The notes below the pieces were generated by a model, which did no database searches, was not told where the DNA came from, and worked only from the letters and a program-made list of their open reading frames with translations. The translations under genes and the position numbers were made by a program. From contig OZ059895.1 of the NCBI GenBank assembly GCA_964057225.1, positions 7,688,001 to 7,752,000 of the forward strand: a stretch of DNA of 64,000 nucleotides, read 5' to 3'. Shown here piece after piece: positions 37,523 to 49,381 of the stretch. The first letter of the stretch is position 1; each line of letters starts with the position of its first letter. This DNA comes from Auanema rhodensis (Eukaryota; Nematoda; Chromadorea; Rhabditida; Rhabditidae).

Positions 37523-40500
37523 GTGTTGTTTTTCTTCAAGCTTTTGCTTTTCCCGTTATCACTCCCTCATTCCTCAGAATTCGGTTGCCATCATCTCTTT
37601 GCATTTTTCTATTTTCTCACTATTCTCTATACTCTTATTCCCTATTTCATTCTTTATTAACTATGCTATGATGCATATACTCGAAAAACAAAAATATGTT
37701 ATAACGATGTATATACAAAATCTATAATATAATTTTCTGGAAGAATAATTTTCCTTTGCTTGAAGCTGTTTGTGATGCTTTCGAAAGGCCATGAACTTTT
37801 GATCTTTTCAGGCTCTAGTGTCTTGTGATCAGTAGGTCATTTTTATCGACTACTACAACCTCGTCGTCTTCCTATTCTAAAATTTTTCTTATCTGGTTAA
37901 GGACTTGTCCTCCTTATTTATATTTTGAACTTAAAATGATCTTCATTTATATTTTTTATGTACAGATTTCAGAATCTTGTTCATACGTATCAAATGGTAA
38001 AACACTATTAGTAAACTAAGAATAACCTTATTTTCTCTTCACGATTTTTATCTGTTATTATGTGGTTCACTCCTGTGTTTTCTCCCTCTTTACTTTACCT
38101 CTATCAAGAGTTTTCGTAGAGTTTCTGGCTGTTCAAGCTAGCTAGCGAGTGTCACATGTGCTTGTCAACTCATCGCTTCTCCGCAAACTCCTTTTGCTGC
38201 TCTTCTTTTCATTGGCAATCATAGTTCCTTCCTTACTCATATTAAATGCAATCGAAATTGGTTTTTGATTGAAATCTTGAGGACGCCTAATATTCTTCAG
38301 CATTTGCTGGGTTTATTTTAATTTTGTCGTTTGAAAGTGTTCGAAAGCCAAGGGGTCAAAACATTTTCTCCATCTTGTAATGCTCAGTGTCATTCATTTC
38401 ATAATTTTTTTAATTTGTAAAGTTAATTGTTCTGAGACGAAAAAATATCTGAGAGCTTAATGACAGTGTACTTGTTTACCCATTTTTCTTTTTAATTGTT
38501 TTCATGTTTTTTTTTTCCTTCCGATATATTTTTCATCAATTAAAGAAAAGCGCTAGCATAGTTCATGATACATGAATAAATTCTGAAAATGTATTGTAAA
38601 AAACGTTTCTTTCTTTTTGTTGTTGTTTACATATGCTATATTTGGTCTAATTTATAGTTCGTAGTACTGTTTTCACCTTTCGAGAGAGGTTTGAGTTTTT
38701 TCTTTTCTCCTCATAGTTATCGGTGATGTCATAAACGATACAGATGAGGACGGTAGGCTGTAACGACTACAAAAAAACGCAGACGATGATGATCTGAGGA
38801 CGGTGACTTCAACACTAAATGTGCAAACACGCAGACACGTTGAATGGAAAAATGAAAAACGTCTTTGAGAGAAGTGTAGAGTGAGACGGAGTCGCGGAGT
38901 AGCCTTGCTTCTCATGTTCAGTCTATAAAAGACTGACAGAGGCAGAATGTCTGTCATCGACTAGATGCATAACATCTTAATTTCACTACAGTTGTTGTCT
39001 AATTTTCTTTTTTTCAACGTTCTACTTACTATTGTGTTGATCAGTCGTTGCTTTCTTGTAATCATTACAAGTAATCTTGTTCTCTTTGTCTCATCGACTT
39101 GTATCACTGTCTGGCATTAATGCTTTTCGTTGGTTTCATTGTATTAATCCTCTTCCGGATCTTTACCTTAATCGTTTATTTATATTATTCTTTTAAGTTT
39201 TAGCCGTATCTGTTTACTTGAATTCAGTTTATAAACGATGACGCATTAAGACGCATCAAGATTTTTCATATGATGAGAAATTAAAATGAGAGAAGCATAA
39301 AGCACAACATACTGTCTTTGACTTGTCTACATTCGCTCCAATCGTATTCTGATGTTTATCGGCAAATTTCTAATAAGCAAGTGAAAAAGGCTGTTGGTCA
39401 CGAACTGGTTGCCTGAAACTTCATATGGTAAAGCTAAAGATTCAAAGATAGAATTTGCATTAGCATGTTTGTCCTGCTATTAGGAATTTGAATAATTTTT
39501 TTTCATCTATCATTGCTGTAATTTGTCTTTTCAATATTCTCTATGCTTACCACTCTTGCATCGTTTATTTTTCTTCTTCAATCACATATAATAGTTGTGT
39601 TATTCATCAAATAAATTCATATATTGACTTACTCGAATGTTTATGATTGTTATAATCATAATTACCTAGTTTAATGTGTTGTTTGACACAGCTACTTTAC
39701 TCTTCATGAACTGTTAATGTTCTTATTACATGTAAGGTTCACATTATTAACGTTCATATTTTAATTTTCTTTTTCTTTTTTTTCCTATTTCTTTTAAGCT
39801 TCAGCTGTCAACCGCTTGTTTCACATCCTTTCTGCTGTGTCAACGATCTGGCTACATCTGATTGCTCTCTTCTTCATCCTTACGAAACATTTCATTGCAA
39901 CGTCTGTTGTTGTTTCATTCATAGATTGCGTTCAGATTCTCATAAGATCTATACGAAATCCGTTAAAATTGAATTTCCTCTACGTTCTAATAATATATGT
40001 TAAAGTAATTTTTATATTAAAATATGGCCACATCCATATAGGTTGCATTGATATTTTCGAAAACATAATGCTCTTAAACTTGACACTTAATGTTACTAAT
40101 CTTGCTTATGAATTGTCACATATTTACTTTCAATATTGCATTTTGCTCTTATCTCTCTCCTCAAACTATTCACGTTACGCTCTTGCTCCCTTCAGTGCCT
40201 CTCTCTATTTTCTCTTCCTCTCTCTCTTTTGCTCTCTCCCTTTCCCTTTCTCTCTCATTCTTTCTTTATTTTTTTTGCCTGTTGATCTGCCGTCCTCTCA
40301 CGACCTGAGTTCTTCGAATCCTTTGACTGTTCAATAGCTGAACTGTCGAAGCAACATATATATCAATACTATTACCTTTGCTCAGATTTTCGACAACTTA
40401 CTCATTTGTTAACAATGTCTCGTAGAAAAATTAACTTTTTCAAATTCTTCTTGCTTACCTTTGGCTTGCCTCATTTCAAATATCCTCAGATGAAGAAATG

Positions 40501-42718
40501 TTATTTCATATTTTGCTCCATGCAAACACGATCGAAGTCTGTTGTCAATCTATGTAAGATACATAATGTTTTTGATAGAATTGGAGTTCAGTTCATCATA
40601 TCTTTTCCATTATAGTATATTCTATATTCGAAACATAGATATCTATTCAACTATTCATATTTTTCTAACCATTTTTCCAGTTCTTTTTCTTTTTTTTTGA
40701 CTAGCCATTATTCCTCTCAATGTATATATGTATATATGTATTTCTCTCACACTGCTTATTAACTAAAGTTTTTTTCATCATTATATTGAAGTAATAGCTT
40801 CCTGCAGCTACATACATACATATTATTCTGCAAAAGTATTTTTTTTAATCAAAAAATCAGTTTGCTGAATTAATTAGTTCAATTACATATATGGCATATT
40901 ATATGTTTCTCTTTCTTTCTTATATTTCAATCTTCTATTTCTTTTTCTTTATAGTTATTGAGCTAGATCTATTTGACCAAATGACGTTTACAAGAAGCAT
41001 TACGCCATTTTCAATATTTGTAATGAAGCAATCGGTTGAACTATATCAATCCATGTTATATTTCATTTTTTGATTTATTGAAACAAAGTATCAATTTATA
41101 TAGTTAATATATTTATGTTTGTATATGTAACACATAATATTATTGATATACATTTTTCATAATTCTATTTAGAGATCACATCTTGTTTTCATTTATTTTT
41201 TTTTTTCAACAAAAAAAAGAAAACAAATTCCTGTTATGCTTTTGTTTATGATTTTTGCCTATCTTTCCAATATCTTCTATCTACAAAGGCTATTACTGTT
41301 TTTGATCATCTTCAACAAATATTTTTGTACTTCTTCCGTTGGAACATAAAGTTATTATCTCAAATACATTTTGAATCACGTTCCCTTATATTTGCCCGTT
41401 TAAATATTTCTTTCGGACTTATAGTTGACTCATTTTAAATTTGATATTATCAATGTTAATACTGGTTTCTTTTGCATTTTTTTTTAAATTTGGAAGAAAA
41501 ATTAGCTATATTGCTATCTGAAATCTTATGCAATCTTGCTGTCCATTTTGAAAGAATTTTTCAGTCTTTAATTGCTTATAATCAGGTTCATCTAAGTACA
41601 ATTCGTTCAAATAGTTTGCGTTTTTCACCTAGCTCTCCTTCTCTGAAAAATTCTAGCTGTAGGGAAAGAAATAGAGATAAGCATCTGTAGTCACATTTTG
41701 AAGTCACCGTAAAGCTCTTCCATGCGATGGTATCGTGTGGTCCACGCTGATGCGACGAAATTCCCTCCGAACGAATCATCAACACTTGAGAATGTGGCAT
41801 TTATCTCCTTCTAGATGTTGTCAATCATTATGTTTTTGAATTAGAAAAATTTTTAAATTCAACTAGAGCCGATATATCGTTTAAACAAATCTTCTTCTTT
41901 TATATTCATTCAAATGATCACGTACAAGATCATAATGTAAATCTACAACTATGATTGGAAAACGAAGAAGAAAACATCTGGAAAGATTCAAGAGACGCGA
42001 CAAGTTCGATCTTCTCTCGTTTGTTCTTTTATGTTTTTATATTTCTCTATCTTTAACGTTTAAAACTTTTCTTAACATCCACTAATCTCAACTATTCATC
42101 CATTCATTGTTCATTTTTAGTCGTTGACTTCTACATGCTATTCTATCCTCATCTCTGTCCTTCTATAGCAATATGACATCATTCTTTTATTCTTCTTCCT
42201 GTCATTGACCACAATCCTTAGAGTTTTCATTTTCTCGAAACCTTTTCTACAATTTGTTCGAGTGTTCTACAAATTTCCGACTTTTCAAACCATTTTCACC
42301 TGCAAAATTATTTTGTTTGCGCATATTCTGCTTATCCAGCCATTTTCAAACCTTTCCTCCTGATTTTGAAATACTGAGATGCAATATCGACAGCTTACAA
42401 AACAGCAAAACGTTTTTTTTATTTATTTGTATGCAAAAACAATTTACTGACTTATTTTTTGTCGTTCGCTACTTTTGAACGAAGAATGTGTGTCTTTTTA
42501 TTCAATTTGTTCTATTTTGTAGCCAAGGTCGTGTCCACTGTGTTAAGCCTCTGTTTTCTTCACCTTTGAACTCTGATCTGCTCTCAGATCAGCTTCGACT
42601 TTATTTATTTCCTATCTACAGTCTGACGTTTTTTGCAACATATACATACATTAATTTACTTTATAATCTATAATCTAATTTTCATTTATACGAATCGTAT
42701 CATTCTTACTTGTTACAG
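37523..42718 (+). other. Long pyrimidine-rich intron-like DNA
   Basis: The plus strand is strongly T/C-rich with many short CT runs and no convincing coding segment. A possible small exon at 38,717-38,753 (IGDVINDTDED) and a frame at 41,590-41,690 (SLRFSPSSPSLKNSSCRERN then a stop) are noted but unsupported. Confidence 0.5.
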
Positions 42719-43510
42719 GTGCGCCATCCTGTCGGAGATACAAGCAGACAGTGTTTCGAGTTGCAGTGGCAGCTCGACCTCCAGTGTTTCTGACACTGCT
42801 ACATCGTCATCAGCTGCTCAAGAACTTAGCGTAATAACACTTTTGGATGAAGCATCATCAACTTCAAGCCGTTTGCCAAGACGTTCATATTCTCTCCTTA
42901 ATACAACAGGAATAGATCAGAATGCAAATACGGTCAGTTATTTTATCTTCATTATAATTTGAAGCAAAAAAAACATTGTTGTCATCCTTTCTCCTTTTTT
43001 GCAAATACCAAATTACAGATTGTCGTCGAAAAGCATATTAAAGCTCCTCGTCGTTCTCTTCGACGGATATTCTCTTCTATGAAAATACGGTAAATTTTAA
43101 AAAAAGTTTTAAACCAATTTCTTATTATTGATTATTGATTCATTTGTTTTCGTGACTGAATTCTGTTATCCAACGTTATCAGCAAACAAAAGTTACAACA
43201 AAAACAAACAAGAAAATGTTATAAATATAAATTTTTAATTTTCCATTTATTGATATAATATAATATTTTAATATTATATCTGTTTTTACTTATAAATTAG
43301 TTTTATTCATTGAGCTATTTCCATTATTTTCTTTATTTTTATTTTTAAAAATAAAGTAAATAAATTGAATTAGTAATAATTATCTTTTATCATAATTTTT
43401 TGTTGAATTAATTCATATATTAATTTTTTTTTTATATTTAGGGGAAGAAAAAATTGGGCCACAGAAGAAACATCCTCATCATCTACAGTCAGTAGTCTTC
43501 TAGTCGATAG
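42719..43510 (+). CDS. GRAMD1/Aster alternative 5' exon group A (three exons)
   Basis: Exons 42719-42932, 43019-43089 and 43442-43510 chain in phase. They encode a Ser/Thr-rich segment (AILSEIQADSVSSCSGSS and on), RLPRRSYSLLNTT, then basic KHIKAPRRSLRRIFSSMK and a Ser-rich end (WATEETSSSSTVSSLLVDR). The last exon ends in phase 2 and fits the common exon at 47,763. The region is disordered and carries RRS.S-type basophilic phosphorylation motifs. The true start lies upstream, perhaps at 37,410. Confidence 0.65.
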
Positions 43511-44347
43511 GTTAGTCTTCTTAACTTTTCAAACATTAACATATTTTAAATTTATGAAAGAAATTATGAAGAAAAAAGATTATATGTTGATTAGAGTATG
43601 AATTGGTTGAATTGAGAATTTGTTCATAGTTATTTTTTGATATTTCTATAAACATATACATTGATTACAAAACATCATAAAAACTATTCGAAAAATGATT
43701 TTTTTAACTTTTATGTGTTATTTGAACAATTATGAACTTCTCTTATCAGTCTCATTAATTCTTAACTATAAAATTTTGATCAAGCATAATTACATTTTGT
43801 TCTTATATGTTTCATATAAGTAATATAAAATTAGTTAAAACTAATATTTGATAACATGAACACATATTTCACTGTTCAGATATGAATTAAATGTTAGTTT
43901 TTCTATCTACATTCAATATTTATTTTATATTCGTTTATTATTTATTTACAATTTGGAATTGCAATGATTATATGCCTGTGTTGTATATACACATGTATAG
44001 CTATAGGAATGAAGATAAATTTCCGTTTCCAGAAAAATTAATCCGTTTTCATTTAACATATCACTTATGGGTTGGGGGAGGGAATGTATAGTCTCAAAAG
44101 GCATTTCTTGTTTTCTTTTCTCTTTGAAATAGATTTTCTTCTCTCAATCTGTTTTATTCTGTTTTTATCTCTTTCCCCATTTCTTATCGATAAAGCAATT
44201 TTGGCTTCAAACTAAGAAGAGTAGGTGGAGAAAAGATTTTAAAGGTATTTTTCGATAGTTAGCCATGTTGTACACATGGTTAGATTCATATCTTATATGG
44301 CTTAATCAATATTTTAATCATTTCTTGCTCTCGTTCTTTACTTCCAT

Positions 44348-44349
<2 letters not shown>

Positions 44350-44390
<41 letters not shown>

Positions 44391-44402
44391 TCTCATCTCT
44401 CT
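44350..44402. repeat. (CT)n microsatellite
   Basis: About 18 perfect CT units followed by imperfect CTAT/CT repeats. Confidence 0.95.
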
Positions 44403-44774
44403 ATCTATCTATCTCTCTCCTTCTTTCCTTCTCTTTCTTTCAACGGTATCGTATATTTATTTCCCAATATTCATTATGATGTATATACTTTGATTTTTTT
44501 TTTGCTACCAGAGTTAACTATATATGCTCTTGTATTTTGTAACTCTTTGTTGACCAATATCTGTTGATAACACATGTTGTGAATATATGGGAATTAAAAC
44601 TACGCTTTTGTTTTATAGTTGAACTTAACAATACCTGACTCACAAAGTTTTGTCCGATTTGTACTGAATTTTCACATGTCTATGATGCAGTTCTGATTTT
44701 ATAACACTTTTTCTCTCGATTATATATAATAATATTAATATTGATGCTCTTCTCTTTATTGAACTTTCTCTCCC

Positions 44775-44905
44775 TCTTTCTCACTTATTCTTTCTCTCCC
44801 TCTTTTTCTCTCTCTCTCTCTCTCCTTTTCTCTCTTTCTCTCTTTTTCTTTTTCACATTTCTCACTCTATCTCTATCTCTCTCTCTCTCTCTCTTTCCTT
44901 TTCTC
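44775..44905. repeat. Imperfect CT-rich simple sequence
   Basis: CTCTTT and CTCTCT runs of about 130 bp on the plus strand. Confidence 0.85.
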
Positions 44906-45906
44906 TCCCATATTCTCATTTACATGTTCAGTGAATAGAAACAAGTAATCTACTAAAGTCTCATCTTTTTCTCTCTAATTCTTTAGTCTTGATTCGCACT
45001 AAAATTCGATTACTTGTGTCATACAAATATTTGAAATATCAGGCGTTCTGTTGTGCCATTATTCATATCGTCAGCTCAATCACATCATTTGTTCTTTAAT
45101 TGTTAATTATTGATTATTAACACTGACAACAAATGATTATTAGAATTAAGATGATGTTAATATCTGATAATAATTTCATTTCAATGATATGAATTCGGAA
45201 GGTCCAATTATATTTCGTCGCACCTCATACGAAGACTATATCATAATAAGGTTTATCATATTTCTATCCAATTTAACCTTACTGCTACCTACTAATCTAG
45301 TTATATTGGACTGTTTTTTGTCTTTTTTCTGCTGACTCTCAGTTAATTATATATTTTGGGACTGGTTGCTTATCATACTTTATATAAGATTTCTTTTTTT
45401 ACGAACATTTACACGAATAATCAGCACAATAATATCTTTTCTTTTTGATGTCTCCCTCGCTTTTTGTATTTCTTATAGTTCTCCAAAGTTCTATGTATAG
45501 AGGTGATGTGTCTGAACTTTTCCCGGAATGTCGGTCAATGACTACGGTTCGTTACTGTCATGCTTGTCCATTAACCGTAGGGTTTACACTGGCCGCATGG
45601 CAACCAGACGATCAGCATGCGGGCCACAGAATCAGAATCTCACGATGATCAGTCGACAACTGTTTGGCTGCCGTCTTTCCGATTTGTTCGCACATCACTT
45701 TACATGGCCGTGTGGCTTTTTCATCCTTTGTTAGCTATATTCAAGTCATTCCATTGGCGCCCCAACCCAGAAAAAAAATTTTTTTTTTTGCAAACTAAGT
45801 CGAATCTAACCTCAATCACCTTATTTTATTTTTTCTATCTACTGCTATACTCGCTGAATTATTACCCAAGAAGTAAATCAATCGCACTGAGTTTACTTCT
45901 CTCGCT

Positions 45907-46550
45907 ATGGCCGAAGAGAAGAAGCTACGTCGATCTAACAGCTTAAAAGTTGTCGGTCAAGTATTGAGCCGAATAGTTTTACGTCGTCCTCCAGTTTCTG
46001 AAGATTCTTCTACATCGCTACCAGTAGCTGAATCCAAAACAAATGGTCGGCGTGAAAAACATCTACGCCGAACTACGAGCTTGCATACTATGCCTGCATC
46101 TAAAGCAACCTCCCAACTTCCTCTAAAACTAATGTCTATACCTGTATCTCCAACAGTTCAGTTACAACACCCACATCAATCCACTGGTCGTCGACGTCAA
46201 CATGTTCTGCGCCGAGCAACTACTAGCTCACTCCAATCTAATTTATCCTCCTTTCGTGCAGGCAATGTTTCTGCCCGCTCGCCGATTGACGTGAATGGAT
46301 TTGCCGATGCTCCAACCCTCGACGACGTTAGCAGCTATTCCGTCAGTTCATCCTCTTCGACAAGCAGCTCATTTCGTCGAAATGCCATGAATGGTCTTCG
46401 GCTTACCGAAGACGGATCTAAGCAAATGTCGTTAGAAGATGAGAACTGCGGTAGTCGCTTCACAAAGCTACGTCGAAGTTTGAGTGCCAGAATACGAAAA
46501 AGCGGTCGTAACGCGCTGCGACGTAGCACATCTTTTGCTGTTCGAAGACA
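45907..46550 (+). CDS. GRAMD1/Aster alternative first exon B
   Basis: A 644-bp open exon starts with an ATG (MAEEKKLRRSNSLKVVGQVL) and ends at a consensus donor (CA|GTAAGT), phase 2, matching the common exon at 47,763. The 214 residues are basic, Ser-rich and low in hydrophobics, hence probably disordered. A basic phosphorylation-type motif recurs five times: LRRSNSL, LRRTTSL, LRRATTS, LRRSLSA and LRRSTSF. A similar RRS.S element occurs in exon group A. No known domain is seen. This is most simply an alternative promoter giving a long N-terminus before GRAM. Confidence 0.75.
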
Positions 46551-47521
46551 GTAAGTTCATTTTAACTAACGAAATGTTCTTCTTTTTGATATGTAAAGCC
46601 TGCTGATGATATGAACACATCATAACAGAACATTGTACGGAAGTTATCGTGTTTACCATCTATTTTGCCAAAATATATTCATGAAACGACAAATGAGTCT
46701 TTCCTTTTTCAATAGATAACATCCGTTTCATTATATTTTCTGATATTTTGTTATGTCAGTATATCAAATACATATAATGTTCCATCTTATATCTCAAATT
46801 ATCTGTAACATCGATCTATTTTGACATCACTCGAAATAAGCAGAAAACTGTACAAAAGCTATATTTCTAGTCTTTTCTGCTATATTTCATCTTTTTTTTT
46901 GTAATTTTTCTCTCTTCTCACTACATCTTATCAAACTTTGACATCAGCAAGCATCTGTACTCGTATTGTTACTCCACAATACTCTCCATCATAATATATT
47001 CCTGTTTGGATATTTTTATTCAAAAAGAAAATTTATTTTTCATTGTTCATCACCATGCCAGCACGTACAAGTATTCAGAATATTTGTTCATTATATATAT
47101 TTTTTTAAAATTTTTATCTTCATTATTTCAACATTCAACTCTTATTTCTTCTGATAAATGTTGTAGCTGATCATTCTTGGGGCTCAATTGTTTCCATTAT
47201 GACAAGCTTTTGCTCGTTTAACTATGCCATAGTCTCTTATCATATTTCTTTGACAATCATTATTTTACTTATTTATAACACCATAATTAAACATATTCTC
47301 TTTTCCGTATCTAATTGAACTTTCACCTGCCTTTCTTCTTATAGTTCTTATTTTATCACATATCATATTCTCTTTATATGCTTATGTTTTAGTAACTTCA
47401 TTCTCAAATACTAGTAGATTTTAGTTATATTCCAATATATCATTTGATTCTAATTATATACATATATACATATATATATATATATGAATTGTTAGAGGGA
47501 AACTCGAGAAACAGCGGGATC

Positions 47522-47616
47522 ATGACGAAGAGCGTGTCGAGACCTTCTCGTATCGGTTTCAAGGAACGCATTTCTGTTTCGGAAGACGAGTCAAGTCATT
47601 ACAGGCGATTCAGAAA
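47522..47616 (+). CDS. GRAMD1/Aster alternative first exon C
   Basis: An ATG 34 bp after an acceptor-like site (TTGTTAG) opens MTKSVSRPSRIGFKERISVS, EDESSHYRRFR and ends AA|GTATGC in phase 2, again fitting the exon at 47,763. It gives the shortest N-terminus. A (TA)n tract lies just upstream. Confidence 0.65.
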
Positions 47617-47762
47617 GTATGCTCATATATTCTCCAAAAACCTTATGTAACTCTTTTCCTACCCTATATCAACCATGCTTATAACGTCCATATCTATATC
47701 TGAGAGTCAGTTAGAAAAAAGTTGTTCAATGCACTCCTAACCTTCGTTTATCCCCTCTGTAG

Positions 47763-49325
47763 CATAAACCCAAAATGGAGCTTGACTTCTACTTGGATTG
47801 CCAATGATGATCGTCATTGCAGGACTATATCATCTGATGCTCTGCTGCATGAGGTGGACAGTCGTTCTCTTATCGCATCTCTTCCAGTTTATGATCCATC
47901 ACCTGAGTACCGTGTGCTCGGTTCCGTCAGCAGTAATTCAAGCGCCGAGAAACGGATGTAAGAATCAACATCACCGTTTATCTTGGGCTTTTATTCCATT
48001 CCATTCATTTTTGGATGATAAATTCTATTTTCATCAAATTTTCGGAAAAATTTTAAAATATAGAAAAGAAGGAACATTTGAAAAAGAATCTTTTTATTAA
48101 TAAAAGCTTCTGAAAAATATATATTTTCGTATTATAGAGACGATGAAGCTCCATTTCAAACAAAAAAAAAGAAATATTTTACCGAAAGGAATAAAAACAT
48201 TTTCCGAAAGTTACTTCATCCAAGCTATCAGGACAGAAATGTGCAATATCGTCGTTTATTCGGATCTCTAGTATCTGATACGGATCTATTTCTCATATGT
48301 AAGTTGATAATTTAGATATTCTTATAATTTTCTTTTTGAATTTTTATTCAAATATTTCCATTTTTGTCATTTTTTGCGAAAAAAAAAGAAATATTTAAAA
48401 AGTGATGTCATTTTCACTCTGCTTGAGCTATTATTTTTCTCTCTATCACTCTCTTCCCTGTTCATTCTCTCTACTAATTGAGAAGAAAAATGAAGAAAAA
48501 GAAAATAAGTTGAAAATATGATTATGATTTGTATCTCTGAGCATTTTTCTGCTGATGTCATCCATGTTTCAGCTTTCTCATGTGCCTATCAGCGTGAGAT
48601 TCTCTGTCAGGGCCGAATGTATATTTCCCAGCGTCATGTCTGCTTTCATGCCAATATACTCGGATGGGAGACGTGTTTTGCTGTACCGTTTGATGAAATT
48701 ACGAACATAACGAAAGAAAGAGCAGCACTGATTTTTCCAAACTCCATTCAGGTAGCCATACTTCCATACCCTCATAGAACCTTTTGTTCTCTATTTAGCC
48801 AAAAAAATATTCTTCAATTACATCTTGAAGATATGAAAGTTTATAGAAATTTTTTTGTTTTTTGACTAAAAAATCTTAATTATTTTCAATATATCTTGTT
48901 ATTTTCTTTCAGTTTGAAACAAAATCTGGAGAAAAATACTTCTTTGCCTCCTTTGTAAATCGAGAAAAAACTGCTAATGCTTTGAGTATGGTATTGGAAC
49001 GACGGGAACAAAATCAGGTAAATTATTATGAAAAATTGTGAGAAAATAATATAATAAGAGATCAAAAAGAATATTTTATATAAATAATTAATTTATATGA
49101 AACGATCTGCTTAAACTTTAAAAGTTTTATCTGTTACTATTGAATAAATATTATATATTTAAGGATATTGCTCCAGAAGAAGTATGGGAAAGACTGAATC
49201 CAGAAGCAGTAAGTCATTTTTCTTTTCTTTTCTTTTTTTTTTTGCAAAAACAAATTACTCATTTTCCCACCTCATCTTATTTCTTTATTATATTTACTTT
49301 TTTTACTTCATTCATACACTTAAAT

Positions 49326-49381
<56 letters not shown>

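Larger units (their letters stand above)
43511..45906 (+). other. Intron DNA rich in CT microsatellites
   Basis: T/C-rich on the plus strand with CT tracts at about 44,350-44,400 and 44,775-44,900. The frames within it are low-complexity Ser/Leu. Nothing coding is supported until 45,907. Confidence 0.6.

Noticed and set aside
38673-38957. 94-codon minus-strand frame
   Set aside because: No domain and no splice support; it lies in the sense-strand intron region of a plus-strand gene.
39816-40337. 173-codon plus-strand frame rich in Leu, Ile, Phe and Ser
   Set aside because: Reads like a membrane protein only because T/C-rich intron DNA encodes hydrophobic residues. No splice context, motif or composition change.
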